Positions 49,753-61,374 are shown, counted from the first letter of the stretch. The stretch is 64,000 bases of DNA from Paulinella micropora (GCA_009731375.1 BJOX01000114.1:680721-744720); one strand, 5' to 3'. Translations and numbers: made by a program. Notes: generated from the letters alone by a model not told the origin.

Positions 49753-50485
49753 GTCTTCTATATTACTGATAATAAACTTTTTATTAATTAATATTTCTGC
49801 TCGGACAGCCTGCGATTTTTACAGCAGAGCAAATCAAACAAAAAAAGATGTGTGTATCAACTGTATCCAAAAAGGAATAGATACTAAATTCAAATGTATT
49901 TACAAACCGAATTCGGACTGGTGTGTGAGTTGGGATGAAGCCCTGCCGTTAATGTGTGTGGGTAATGATGCTATGTGGTATAAAATGTACTTGTATGAAT
50001 GTGATATTTGAGAATTTCGCTTCTATCTGGCTAATCGCTTATTCTCAAACATCGTTTTTTACTTTTCACGATGTCTATCAACAAACGGGAGTTGCGACAG
50101 CAACGAGAGTGAAGTTGATAAATATCATCATTTCTTTGAACTACTTGGGGATGGTAAAACAATACCGATGAGTAGTGTAAGGATACCGACATATACATTA
50201 GCCTGCTCGCAAGGTAAGATGTTTAGCGAGTTTTACCAAGCAGATTGTAAGGATTGCTATTATGATGGCCATTTGAAACAGATACTTAATCATTCTGTTG
50301 TCTGTCGGTCTGTTTTTCATACAACAACAATTCCAATTATCTTCATACTCGTGGTCTATTTTTTTTCTTCGCTTTTCAGTGAGGGGTCTATCACACTGTT
50401 CTTGAATTCTGGTGTGAGGTCTTCGGTTTCAATGAATGGTGGCGGATGTAATCTAGGCTGGGGCATTTGCTCGCAGTTCTGCTAA
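49751..50485 (+). CDS. Cys-rich secreted protein, probably frameshifted
   Basis: From 49751 the plus frame begins MSSILLIINFLLINISARTA, a plausible signal peptide, and continues with spaced Cys residues (CDFYSRANQTKKDVCINC, WCVSWDE, LMCVGND) to a stop at 50011. A second frame then reads protein-like from STNGSCDSNESEVDKYHHFF through TYTLACSQGKMFSEFYQ and DCKDCYYDG, up to 50485. The two may be one gene with a phase change near 50030. Its ATG overlaps the ATG of the divergent minus-strand gene by two bases, an odd arrangement that lowers confidence. Family unknown. Confidence 0.35.
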
Positions 50486-51920
50486 CTGGTTTTTTACGTC
50501 AGCTATATCATTGGTGAGATTTTTATTTTGCTCTGATAAATGTTGAAAAGCACTGACCAATATTAGTATAAAATCTTGATAACATATACCTTCAAGGTTT
50601 CCATTTCCGTCATCTGCTTTCATCCCGCTTTCAGATACAAATTCTGGAAATATTTTTTAAACTTCGTCCGCGATAAAGCCGTGGTTCTTTTTTTCCTTCT
50701 TCTCGTCTGATTTCATATAATATGAACAACAATTGATTTTCATTAGTTTCTCACAACAATCCCCGCAGTCTAATGTCTTAATATCTGATTTTAATCTCCT
50801 GTCCGATGTGTATGTCCAAGCACCATTAAGAGGAACATATTATAATTGTAATTACCAGAAGGCTCGCTATTAGAGTTTGAAGTAGTCCAAGCATGAAGAG
50901 TTCCACTCGCCGTACATACTACCCCTATATTTGAATATCCCCCTGATTTCATGACTATGTGGGCATCGTAAGTAGCAATTGGTCTTTGTCTTATTAACAA
51001 ATAACCGCTGGATGTTGTTGGAAGATTTATTTGCCTAGATACTAAAATTTCTGTGTTGTTAATTCTAAGTAATTCTGTCGCGGCACTATGATAAAATATG
51101 TGGTTCGCTGCCGAAGTATCAACATTATATATCAATGTTCCACTAGCAATACCAAACCCATAAAATGCGGTATCAGAGCCTGTTCCATTATCCCATAAAA
51201 CCAGTTTATTATTTGCTATTGCTTTTCTATCTATAAATACTTTTTTACCTGCTCCGACGACTATGTTATCGCTTGTTGTTAGTGTAGTTGTTGTTATACC
51301 AGCATTCGCTGTTATCAATCCCACATTACTTATACTCATTGCCGTGCTCCACGATGTTATGTTGCTTTCTACTGCAACTCCTTATTTGTAATAAAAACTA
51401 AAGCAGTATTGTTTTTGATTGTCAGAAAGTTTACATTAACACTGCTTGATTTCCAATTGGTGCCATCATAATAACAATCAAAAGATAAATTTACGTTGTC
51501 GTGAGATAAGTTAATTAACTGAAATGCTGGGTAATTGTCGTTTAACACACATTGTATATGAGCTCCTGCTGTTGTGCCTGCAGTACCATAAACCTCCAAC
51601 CCTCCCGTCGCCCCCACTCCTTTTGTTGAGTTGCCTATGATTATCGGCTTGCCTGATGCCGTTGTTATTTTGTCGGTTGTTGCTAATTTGGTTGTTGTTA
51701 TGCCTGCATTTGCTTTAATTTCATTACTAAATGTCTTAATCCCTGCGACTGACTGGTTTCCTGATAATTTAATTACAGCACTATCAACCGCGAGAGTTGC
51801 GAGGTTGATTCCATTGTATGTAGAAGCACCAGAAATAGCATACCCATTCATTTTAATTTCACCTACCATCGTCCCGCCCGTTAATAATAAAGCATTTTGA
51901 TCTACATAGATTTTTGGCAC
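50453..51920 (-). pseudogene. Tail-fibre-like protein with C-terminal S74 chaperone domain, broken
   Basis: The first frame (51920-51369) starts MPKIYVDQNALLLTGGTMVG and has repeats of the type ANAGITTTKLATTDKI. The second frame (starting M-S-I-S-N-V-G near 51339) repeats ANAGITTTTLTTSDNIVVG. After a frameshift near 50835 a third phase reads SDRRLKSDIKTLDCGDCCEKL and then NHGFIADEV, a stop codon (about 50658), and KIFPEFVSESG. Last is a coiled coil (SEQNKNLTNDIADVKNQL) ending at 50453. SDRRLKSDI ... GFIADEV is the signature of the S74 (endosialidase-type) intramolecular chaperone, which trimerises fibre proteins and cuts itself off. Three lesions are present. Host-attachment fibre of a virus is inferred. 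Confidence 0.75.
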
Positions 51921-51965
51921 GAAATCATAGTTATTTGACGGCGGTTTGATGTTGTATATGATGTA

Positions 51966-52176
51966 TTAAATTGAGACGAAATCAAAATAAAGTTTTGAAA
52001 TGATCACTAATGTGTTTCTCTGCCCCAGTATGCGGTCTGTTAGAAATATGATATATCTCGCAGTGGTTGTTGTCGGTGTAAATGATTTAACTGTCCACGA
52101 CTGCCATGTCTGGTCTACCCGACTATTCCATAATGTCCAGTTTGTGTTATCCGTAGATATCCCCACATACCAAGTT
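51966..52176 (-). pseudogene. Fragment of a second fibre-like protein, cut by LTR-like repeat
   Basis: The minus frame reads GQTWYVGISTDNTNWTLWNS then YIIFLTDRILG and KLYFDFVSI, a beta-sandwich-like pattern seen in adhesin or fibre proteins, with a stop at 51966. Its upstream part is replaced by the LTR-like repeat that starts at about 52177. It lies just upstream of the S74 fibre gene and may be its neighbour in the virus. Confidence 0.45.
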
Positions 52177-52593
52177 TGTCCAGCCCCTCTTTGGGCTCCT
52201 TGGGACTTTTATCCCAACAACAGTATGTGCAAGTGTGTTGGTGTGGTCGAGGGGACCGAGTGCTTGGTAGACGAAGGCTTCTGTAGGTTCCCTGTAGGAG
52301 GAACTGAATTGGGATCCACCTGTAGAACCTGTCTGCCCTATTTGTTGCAGTATTGTGGGTTGGGTGGATGGTATGTGTGTAGGAGAGTGGGTTGTTGTTG
52401 TAAAATTAAGACGAAATAGGAATCGTCAAAAACAAAGCAACAAATCGTTGTGGTGTCCCCACCCTGTCTCCCACTGGTGTGGTCTATATTTCCACCAACT
52501 AGCTTCCTACCTCCCTTCGCTTGGAGAGCGTCGAGGGGAGCCTAGGTTGGCTAGTTTGCACAAACAGACTTTGCTGCACAGCACTCAATTTCG
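52177..52593. repeat. LTR-like dispersed repeat, copy 2
   Basis: Sister of 24391-24812, same orientation. It starts TGTCCAGCCCC and ends near TTTGCACAAACAGACTTT and GCACAGCACTCAATTTCG. It cuts off the fibre-like fragment, so it inserted into, or replaced part of, the Polinton-like remnant. Confidence 0.55.
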
Positions 52594-53325
52594 TTTTTCT
52601 GTCAGATTTCTTGTGCTCTTGTGTCTATACGCCACTTGGAAGGAGTGTAGACCCGCGAGAACTGACAGTTCTAACGTAGATAGAAGGTAGGGAACGATAT
52701 CTGTTGTCTGTGTGGTCTCGTATGGTAGATAGGGAATACAACGTGTTTGCTATAGAAAGGGTGCGTTATGATGGTGTTTGTTCGTGCCCTCTTTCTTACA
52801 AACTATGACGCTATATACACCCTCTGTCCCTTATTCTATGTCTCTATACTGATATTTATTTTCGCAGTTATGTGTAGAAGAAAAAAGGTGAAGAGGTGTG
52901 TCGATAGAATAACGGTAGGAGTGCTTGTGTGTGAATAGGTTCACTACTCTCTTTCTCTGACGTCTGTCTGTGGTCAAATCGTGAGAAAAATGAGCGTGGT
53001 TCACCCGCCAACCTCCTCTATCGTCCTCTATCTAATCTTGTGCAATCTGTCTTATCCTTAGTTATTCTGAACCAAGAATGAGGCTAGCGAGTTGATCGAA
53101 TTGGTGTTAAAAGAAAAACAGGTATGGGACTCCACTTTTGCCGGTTCAGATCGAAAAGAATATATTCGGCCCGCAGGGCATATACCTCCGAATATGTAGT
53201 TTTTTTTCTCGCGTACACCGTTGAATTTGTTTTTCGTCTGTACGTTAGTTCGTTTGTTGGTTGGTTTAGTAGTTTGTTCATGATCGCTTCTAGACATCAG
53301 ACGTTGCGCTTTTTTGGCGTTACGT
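52594..53325. other. Spacer, no gene seen
   Basis: No coding frame stands out. A short stretch (53138-53165, CTTTTGCCGGTTC...AAAAGAATATAT) resembles 5437-5465, possibly a shared retroelement end. Confidence 0.3.
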
Positions 53326-54720
53326 CTAAACTTCCTTTTTCATATCCAATTGTGCAGGAGAAGATCTTGGTGTAACGCGTGAAGGTGTCAGCGGGCGACC
53401 GAGGAGGGCTGTAGCGGGTGAAGTAGTCGGGTTGAGTGCCGAACTGGAAGCGAACAAACCGATGTAGGGTTGATCAACGATGGGTGTAGTAGGTCGTTGT
53501 GGGGACGAGAGGAGCGTACCGAGGAAGGATGGCATAGCCAATGAACGATTTACCGGCTCGTTTGGTCTATCGGCGAGTAGAGCCGACAAAGGTTGCACTA
53601 CGGGGCGCGGTGGAGCAGGAGTCGCAGCTCGAGCGAGGCGTCCAGTACGTGTGAACGAAGCGTCCGGAGTCGGGTAAGGCATGTTGGGTATCGGGGGCAT
53701 GAAGGGTCGAACGGACGGACGAAGTGTCGGTGCAACAGTAGATGCTGGAGCTGAGGGCAGTACCGGAGTCGACGGAGTCGGCAAAGCTGGTGTAGGGGCC
53801 GATGATGGCGCAGAAGAGCTTCCAGCGGGCAACGAGGTAGTTGGACCAGTTGGAATCAACGCAGGAGCAGGTGTAGCCATGTACTTGTCCTTGTGATTCT
53901 TGCGAAGAATGTCGCGTTCGTCACCAACGTAACTGGTCGGTAAATCGTACATAAATTGAACAGTTTGCGTACGCGATAGATTAGCGTGAAGACGAGTAGT
54001 CTTTCCAGCTTAACTTCCTCTTGAAACTTCTTATCCGTGGGTAGAGTGTCAGTACGGGAACCCAGGACGGGGTAGGGGTCCAAGCAGCATCGCTTGTGTT
54101 TGTTGTATTTCGATACTGGATCGTCGTGCCGCGATTGGTTCCGCATGTAGGCGTACCAGGAGTAGGCCAGAACGCAGAGCAGCAGCTGAAGAGGGCGGTG
54201 TGCAGTGGAGCAGGTGTTCTCCTCTCTGTAGGTAGGGGGTGACCTAAAACGACAAAACCAGACACATACTGTGTTGGTGGGCTGCATAGTGTGTAGGAGG
54301 GCAGAAGAGGGACACAAAAATGCAACGGCAGGTGAACAATCTGTCAAAACATATGTGTTTTTGGTTACCTCTGTCCTAATACGTTGTTGTATAGCCACTC
54401 CTGAAGGAGAGGGTCTTTCCAAATCGATCTTGTCGACAGAACACACCAACTCTGTGTGTGTAGTTTTCACTTGAATGGAAAAAAATTCGAATTGTGAGTT
54501 TGTATACAACTCTTCAAGTAGGCTAATACAACGAACTCTTATTAAGAATACTATGGCTGCTTTGAGTCCTGACTCTGTGAGAGCAGGTAAAATACCAGTA
54601 AATAGTAGAGAGGTCACTTCGTTTATTTACGTAATTTCGAACTCTTTGCAGGCTTGCATGCAACTTACGATCAAGTGTAGAACGTAGATTGTGAGGTCTC
54701 CAGTTCTCAAACGGATAGTG
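53326..54720 (-). mobile_element. Gag-bearing repeat, copy 1
   Basis: The region aligns with 61802-62868 in the same orientation with high identity. Minus frames read HTMQPTNTVCVWFC, DKKFQEEVK, then YVGDERDILRKNHKDK, followed by a Pro/Ser/Thr-rich tail (53952-53326). In copy 2 the middle reads TRLHANLSCTQTVQFIYDLL. The YDL-TSYVGDERD segment suggests a Gag-like leader protein of an LTR element. Frame changes occur near 53920. The right end (54600-54720) shares CACTTCGTTTATTTACGTAA with copy 2. No pol follows. Confidence 0.55.
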
Positions 54721-55135
54721 TCTTTTTGTTTCAAGTTAACAGTCATAAGGGTGACGGATAGTGTCGGGTTGGTGAACTCGAAAACCAAACTGATTTGGGA
54801 AGGCGGCTAGGCGAAAATGACTGGGACAGATGTATTATAAAAAGCAGTCAAACATTGTTTTTCCGTTCCTTGTCCACAAATTTACCGCAACACGTGTTTC
54901 ACTGGAAATCGGGGGTAAAGGTAATTCTGAGTGGGAAAAAGGCAATGGTTAATCTTTTCTAAAAAGATCTTTGACTTAATCGTTTGAAATCATTTCTGAA
55001 CGGAATCGAACTTGAACTAGTTAGTGAAGTCGAAACGTCGTGCAGAGGAGAATCTAATGAACGAGTCAAAAAGAATGAATTATCAACGGTTAAGGTTTTG
55101 GCCGGTCGTTAAGGTGCTCAGTCTGATAAATTGCA
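54721..55135. other. Spacer, no gene seen
   Basis: AT-rich stretch between the repeat and the minisatellite. No coding frame is evident. Confidence 0.3.
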
Positions 55136-55412
55136 GTGTTTTTTGAAAATTGTACAGTTTTTTGAAAATTGTATGGTTTTTGAAAGTTTGAAAATTGTAC
55201 AGTTTTTCGAAAATTATATAGTTTTTTAAAATTAGCAATGTGTAGTTTTTGAAAATTGCGCAGTTTTTTGAAAATTGTACAGTTTTTTTTGAAAATTACA
55301 CAGTTTTTTGAAAATTGTGCAGTTTTTTGAAAACTGTACAATTTTTGCAAAAATTGTACTACACAGTTTTTGAAAATTGTATAGTTGAAGTTTTTGAAAA
55401 TTGTACAATTGG
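55136..55412. repeat. Minisatellite of GTTTTTTGAAAATTGTACA units
   Basis: About 14 degenerate units of 17-20 bases, consensus CAGTTTTTTGAAAATTGTA, in tandem. The 145-codon ORF on the minus strand (Phe/Lys/Asn-rich) is a by-product of the repeat. Confidence 0.9.
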
Positions 55413-57275
55413 CTTTTGAAGATTTCGGGTCCGGCAGAGCCGACATGTGATAGATGTAGTTAGAGAGACTCATGATGTTTGGCCCGCAGTGCCGTTGATT
55501 GGTAATTACTCTGTCACTGCCACTCACTGACCTAACTCATATGTCGTACCTTTATACACGCCGGTTTGCCGGAAGACTCCGTAAGGAGACGCAATGCACG
55601 ATCGACACTTTAGTCCGCAAGACTAGATTAGCAGAACTGACAATTCAGAGACAGGCACGGTAGCTCAAACTAGAAAAATGCGCGGTCATGACTGTACTGC
55701 CACTCAATGGTTATGGTCCAACGCTCAATGCCAATAACGTCCGTTACGCCCGTTACGCTAATTGACCAGAACTATTCGAAAATAACTGACTGAAATAATT
55801 CTATGAGTAGTCGTAATTAACCTTCTAACGCTGCCCCTTAGTTCTATGTTGATAGCTCGATTAACAAACAATACTTACTACAAACGCGAAAAATGGCCTC
55901 GTTATCAAATCTGTTCAGTGAAGCTCAGTGAAATTGAACAGTTACGATGAAAACTCTTACACTGCTCAAATAGGTAAGAACATAACTGAAAAAGGCAGTT
56001 AAATCTAAAAACAACATATCGTCCTTCCAACGACAGGTCCTTATGCCTTCGCTTCCTTGCCGTTGATGGCATCTCGATACAGATATCGATTAAAACATAG
56101 ACAATAGGTCCGCCATGTTGTGACCATAAATTATGTACGTAAACAAAATTATATTACCGCTACGTGAAATACTTGCCACACGAATTTGAATATAATTTGT
56201 TGGTAAAAATTCAACTTGCCATATTCCGCTCGATGATCAAAATACGATAGATCTGTCCCGATGATCCCGTCAGTATGATGAAGCTACGGCTTTGTTAGCC
56301 GCCATCCCAGGCTCTTGCCGCAGAAGGATCGGTTGTGACTGTCGTCGCTCGCCTCGTGTTGCGCTCGATTGTTAATTCAACTGGAACATCATTCCTCATG
56401 CGCATGACTACCTCTGCCACACGTCCCCTGCACACTTCAGAGAGACAAAACTCACAACAGAACAGCATGAGTTGACTCTGCGGAAATTTGTAGAGTTTAC
56501 GAAAATTTACAAACTTGAGAAAAATCAAGTCTATGGGTCAAGTGTTATATAAACTTGCTAACGAGATATTCGAACTGGTCCTTAGGAACATGTTTCGTTA
56601 GAATGAAAATTTTGGCAAAAGGTACATGTACCTTTGGAACCAAATTCCCTAAGGCCTAGTAGGAAGAAAATGCAAAATCAAAGGAAATGATGGGAAATCA
56701 ATCGGATTATATTTATTAGTTGATCAGAATGATATTTAATTGAAATTATTAAACATTTTCAAAAAAAATTTAAACCCTACATCAATCCTACTTACATAAT
56801 ATTCTTATATAATAATATTATTTCCTGAAGTCAAATGGACAACCCTATGAAAAACAAACGGAAACCACGAGAAACTCGATTTTCTAGCTTCTGTTTGTTG
56901 GGGAAAACGATTCTGAAACTAATTTATTAATAATGTATTAATAACCATAAAAGTTTACACTTGTGACTTCAAAATTTTTTGAACTTGAAATCCACTCACC
57001 GGACCTAAGAATTATGAGTCAAATCATGCGGAAATTATTAATATTGACGGGACGACGTGCTTTCCGGATTTTATTTCAATATTAATCCAGAGACAAACAT
57101 TTCCCAATGAATTTATAAACTAAATGATGATCGGACTTGAAAAGTCACTACCCAACCTCAAGCCATAAAATTACCACGGGACCGACAGCTTGATGATTTC
57201 GTTCCGTATGCGTGCTCGTTCTTGTTCTCGATCGCGCTCTGCGTCCTGCTGCACAACCACAGCATGATAATGAAG
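55413..57275. other. AT-rich region, no gene supported
   Basis: A 77-codon minus frame (56528-56295) contains RNDVPVELTIERNTRRATT but has no support from neighbours. The rest is strongly AT-rich with no frames of note. Confidence 0.3.
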
Positions 57276-59598
57276 TTATGCCATGGCAGGATCGCGGTGA
57301 GCCATGGCAGGATCGCGGTGATTGTACCCTGAACCTTCATCGTACCCAGCACCTTGACGCTGTGTGTAGGGCTTGAAACCACCACGGCTGGGAGGGTGAA
57401 AGTTGGGATTGCTGTTCTCGTGCACCTGATCACGAGACGATGCAGCTTCAGGACCATGCGAATGGTAGCGGGAGCGATTCAGAAAATTTAGTTCCTTGCG
57501 CTCACTTTCACGTTCATGGTCGGGCAAGTCGCGCTGGGACAGGGACTCGGTAAACGAGGACAGGTTTGCCGCAGCTGCATTGACGTTGTCGATGACGCTC
57601 TGCTGCTTTTGAAGCAGTTTGTTTTGCTCTTGCTCGCGCAATTGCGCTAGCTTCTTCTCCTCTTCCTGGTAGAGCCGGCGGCGCTCTGCCAAGTCGGCAT
57701 CCGCCTTCTTCATGAACTCGGCCATTAAGTTGAAAATACGATCCACTTTCTCGGTGGAATGAAGTTCGGAGCCACCGTCCAAGATAGGGCTGAGGCTTTT
57801 GGGGGCTTGCCAGGCCTGCTTTTCGGCTTCTTACCCGGCTTTTTGTCGGTCTGCTAAGCAACAACATGCGAATTCGCACTGGATGTGACAACTGGATTGA
57901 GAGAGTACCGACAGCGGGATGAGGGGACTATCGTTCTCCAAATCCTCCTCCTGGTCATCCGGCGACGACTTTCGCTTGCCCTTGCACTTGCGATCAGGTC
58001 GGGAGGCGGGCGACGTTGGAAGTGGCAGGAACTTGAACCATGGTACAAACAAAATTTTATCCTTCGGCGTACTTGGTTGCACGTTGGCGAGAAAGGGCAC
58101 GATTGTTTCAATATATTCTTCTTTGGAAATCGCCGGAAGTGCTCTGCTGATCACGGGATCAATGGCGGTGTATTTGATGAAGAAAAGTTGGTAGGCAGGC
58201 TTTTCCACAGTACCCCCGGTCACAGCACGACGTACCATTAAGGCGTGCTCAGGCTTGTGTCTAGTGCTCTCCCTCTTGGGCTGCAGACCACAGGCCTGCA
58301 AATAAAAAGCAATCGGTTAGTTGCAAGACGAGATATAGCTGAAAGTACCTCGCTACCACTGCAAGTTCTCCCTCAGGCCGGGGCTCAATCACTTGAACTG
58401 GCTTCCGAGCACACACCAGAAAGTTACCAAGGGCGGTAACATAGACCGCCTTCAACATAGCACCATAAGGAACCAGACCCGTGGCAATCACATACACGAA
58501 GGAGAGCCTATACCAGTCACACAAAAAGGGAGGTATACACGAAATGCACAACAATTACCCGTCCTGATACTTGGCTGCATTAGTCTCTCCCGGGCGGGGG
58601 GGAAACGTGAAACCCTTAGAAGCATAGACACGAAGAAAGCCAGGCTGCACTTCTGGTTCTTTCTCGTCAGTTGAGATTGCGTCGTCTTGAGCTGGATCGC
58701 TAGCAGGAAAAATGCTTTTATCTTCTGAGACTCCTTCACCTTGGACTTCATCTTCTGGCTCCTGCTCTGCTTCTTCTGTATTCTTCTGCTCCTTCTGCTT
58801 CTGCTCTGCTTCTTCTGCCTTCTTCGAATTCTGTTCTGCTTCTTCTGCCTTCTTCTTCTGTTCTGCTTCCTCTGCCTTCTTCTTCTCCTCTGCTTCTTCT
58901 GCCTTCTTCTTCTCCTCTGCTTCTTCTGCCTTCTTCTTCTCCTTTGCTTCTTCTGCCTTCTTCTTCTGCTCTGCTTCTTCTGCCTTCTTCTTCTGCCTTG
59001 CTTCTTCTGCCTTCTTCTTCTCCTCTGCTTCTTCTGCCTTCTTCTTCTGCCTTGCTTCTTCTGCCTTCTTCTTCTCCTCTGCTTCTTCTGCCTTCTTCTT
59101 CTGTTCTGCTTCTTCTGCCTTCTTCTTCTGTTCTGCTTCTTCTGCCTTCTTCTTCTGTTCTGCTTCTTCTGCCTTCTTCTTCTGTTCTGCTTCTTCTGCC
59201 TTCTTCTTCTTCTTCGCTTCTTCTGCTTTCTTCTTCTTCTCTTCCTCCTCTTTCTTTGCCTCTTTCTCCTTCTCTTTCGTCTTCTTCAGTTCTTTCTTCC
59301 TCTTCTTTTCAGCTTTCTCCTGCTCTTCGTGGTATCGATGCACACTTCCCCTGTTGCGTTTCTCGTCGGACGCTTTTGCTTCTGTCCACTCCTTCGCCTT
59401 GGTGTCGTACTTGAAAAGAGAGTCGCGCTTGAGATTGCTGAGTACCTTATCGGTAGGAAAGTTCCAGTATTTGCGTCGCATTTCATCCGAAATTGAGACG
59501 TTTTGCCATGGTATTTTGTCTGACATGTTGTTAATCAGGAAGTAACCCATTCCATCCCCATCGCGGCCAAAGCCTTCCACACTGGACGCTTGGGCCAT
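57276..59598 (-). CDS. Spliced gene: charged coiled-coil repeat protein, family unknown
   Basis: Four exons fit with GT-AG introns and compatible phases: 59598-58559, 58507-58357, 58295-57909 and 57818-57276. The N-terminus reads MAQASSVEGFGRDGDGMGYF; an in-frame ATG at 59637 or 59526 is an alternative. KYWNFPTDKVLSNLKRD precedes a long coiled coil with about 15 KKKAEEAEQ-type repeats (residues about 120-260). The second exon has SFVYVIATGLVPYG; the third a globular part (QLFFIKYTAIDPVI) and a basic stretch; the last a charged helix, and it ends HRDPAMAHRDPAMA, a tandem duplication of seven residues. About 700 residues in all. Possibly cytoskeletal or RNA-associated; not assigned. Confidence 0.65.
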
Positions 59599-59639
59599 CT
59601 TGACTCGACTTGGTTGTGGAGTGCACAACGCACCCAAAT

Positions 59640-60423
59640 CCAGGCGTTTTTTTCAATTTCAAAAGTGTGGCTGACTGGAGCAATTGCCCACTTTGACGAT
59701 TAACTTTTGGCCTGACATTCCCAAGTGGTTGTAGTGTGTTCTTGGTTGTGGAAGTCTTTTCACAACTCCCAGAACTTCCTACGCAATGTGGGTAACAGGT
59801 CTCACGAACCACCAAAAAACAAAGGCCTTGGATGGCACTGTCCAGAAAATAGTATGTGCCTTGTTTGGATGGTTTTTTTTTCTGCTTTTTTCAGTTGTTT
59901 CTGACGCCTAGCCACTCTGCACATTCACCCTACAACTGCCATCCAAATGAATGTGGGTGTTGTACTGGGAATGGGACTGGAAGCTAAGTGGGAATGATTG
60001 TATGTTCCAAAGGTGTGCTTGGTGTTGCATTGGTTTGTTGTTTTAGTTCATGGCAATTAATGGTGTATGTGGTGAGAACCTTTGCAAATTCATTTTGGCA
60101 TGTCATTTCAAGAAAAGTGAATGTTCATTGCTTCCAAGACATATCAAAACAAAGTAAGACTAGCTAATCATACCCTCCAATGCTAACACTGCTTTTGCTT
60201 TGGAGTGCTTTGTCATTTTGTTCATTCACTTGAAGCCAACACGGAATCATGTTGCAAATTCACAATTTTGTTCAACGGTGCATTGTGTTGAGCGCTTGTC
60301 ATCTTCAAACCACTGACATTGACTGTGTTTAGGTCTGGTATTTTGACTGACATGTCGAAGAAAGAGGTCCAGGACTGGACGGCAGTCCTGGACACAGAGA
60401 ACTACTTTCAAACCATTCCAACC
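59640..60423. other. Intergenic region, no gene seen
   Basis: It lies upstream of the coiled-coil gene, so it should contain that gene's promoter, and downstream of the Gag-like ORF. No motif stands out beyond AT-rich stretches. Confidence 0.35.
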
Positions 60424-61374
60424 CTAGGTTCGTGTGCCGAGGCTATCATTGCTTGGAGTGACCTTTTGGGTGGTGACCTTGACCGGATGGGTCGTCTTCA
60501 GACGCTTGTCAGGGCGAGTCGATGTCTGTGAGGGAGCAGTCTGGGCCCTAGCCATGGCGTCGGCCTTGCGCTTTTGTCGAGGAGGGCGGTTGGGGTTGGC
60601 ATTCTCCGTGGCTGTCTTTGCTTGCCGGGGCAGTTGACGTCTCTGACGGTCCGTGCGGGTGGATGGTTGGCCTTGACGAGTAAAGTCCCGCTTGCGCGTA
60701 GATGGATCGTTGGTGTCAGATCGGGATCTCCATCCCCAGAAGTATTCTTCCATGACGTTGGGGTCAAGGGTCCTGGCCCAAGGGAGGAGGTCATCCAAGT
60801 TGCGCGGCCAGCCGGCGCCGTAGGTGAGCATGACTTGATCTGCTTGCTGATTCCATCGATCACGCTGCATCAGGGTCAGCATGCGGCCCAAGTCTTCAAT
60901 CTGGTTCCCGTCGCAGATGATCACGCTGGTTACGCGTGCGGCCTCGTAGTACGTGATACATCGGTTGACGTACGCCAGGAGTTGCTCCTTCTTGAAGCGT
61001 CGTAGGTTGAGGGCTTGGAGAGCTGACTTCTGTGTGTCGTGTTTGTCCAGACGGCCGTGAATAAGGTCGCGGATGAACTGCAACCAGATGAGAGACAGCG
61101 AACACCATATCTGCTTGATGGAGTCGGTGACGCGGACGAAGCGAGCCCAACAGGCGTCCATGATGGCAACTGTGGCTTTGTCTCCCCACGCGCGAACGTT
61201 GCTGATGGCGTGCATGATGGCCAGTTGGATCGGCGTGTTGGCGACGTGGTAGTTGACTGCTGATTCGCGCGCGAAGGTAGCTTGATCAACCGTCGGTATT
61301 CCTGTCGGAGTCGACAAGATGAACATGACGCGGCGTGCGGGTGCGGATCCATAAGGACGTAGCAACATATACAT
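60424..61374 (-). CDS. gag: Retrotransposon Gag-like protein
   Basis: A 316-residue frame from MYMLLRPYGSAPARR. The middle is helical with Trp/Phe patterns (CWARFVRVTDSIKQIWCSL, WLQFIRDLIHGRLDK) and resembles the capsid region of Ty3-like Gag. The C-terminus is basic (KRKADAMARAQTAPSQTSTR), with no zinc knuckle. Upstream to about 61640 the same strand is acidic and Ser-rich, and at 61802 the shared repeat begins, so the full protein probably started there. No pol follows; the element is truncated or non-autonomous. Confidence 0.5.
   Translation of the reverse strand: MYMLLRPYGSAPARRVMFILSTPTGIPTVDQATFARESAVNYHVANTPIQLAIMHAISNVRAWGDKATVAIMDACWARFVRVTDSIKQIWCSLSLIWLQFIRDLIHGRLDKHDTQKSALQALNLRRFKKEQLLAYVNRCITYYEAARVTSVIICDGNQIEDLGRMLTLMQRDRWNQQADQVMLTYGAGWPRNLDDLLPWARTLDPNVMEEYFWGWRSRSDTNDPSTRKRDFTRQGQPSTRTDRQRRQLPRQAKTATENANPNRPPRQKRKADAMARAQTAPSQTSTRPDKRLKTTHPVKVTTQKVTPSNDSLGTRT

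Noticed and set aside
24391-52593. The two LTR-like repeats as the two ends of one 28-kb retroelement
   Set aside because: They are too diverged from each other, and the DNA between them is viral and cellular, with no retroelement genes.
55090-55527. 145-codon Phe/Lys/Asn-rich ORF
   Set aside because: It is the translation of a minisatellite.
58712-59545. Plus-strand Ser/Phe- and Leu/Cys-rich ORFs opposite the coiled-coil gene
   Set aside because: They are the complement of the KKKAEEA-type repeats, with no independent support.
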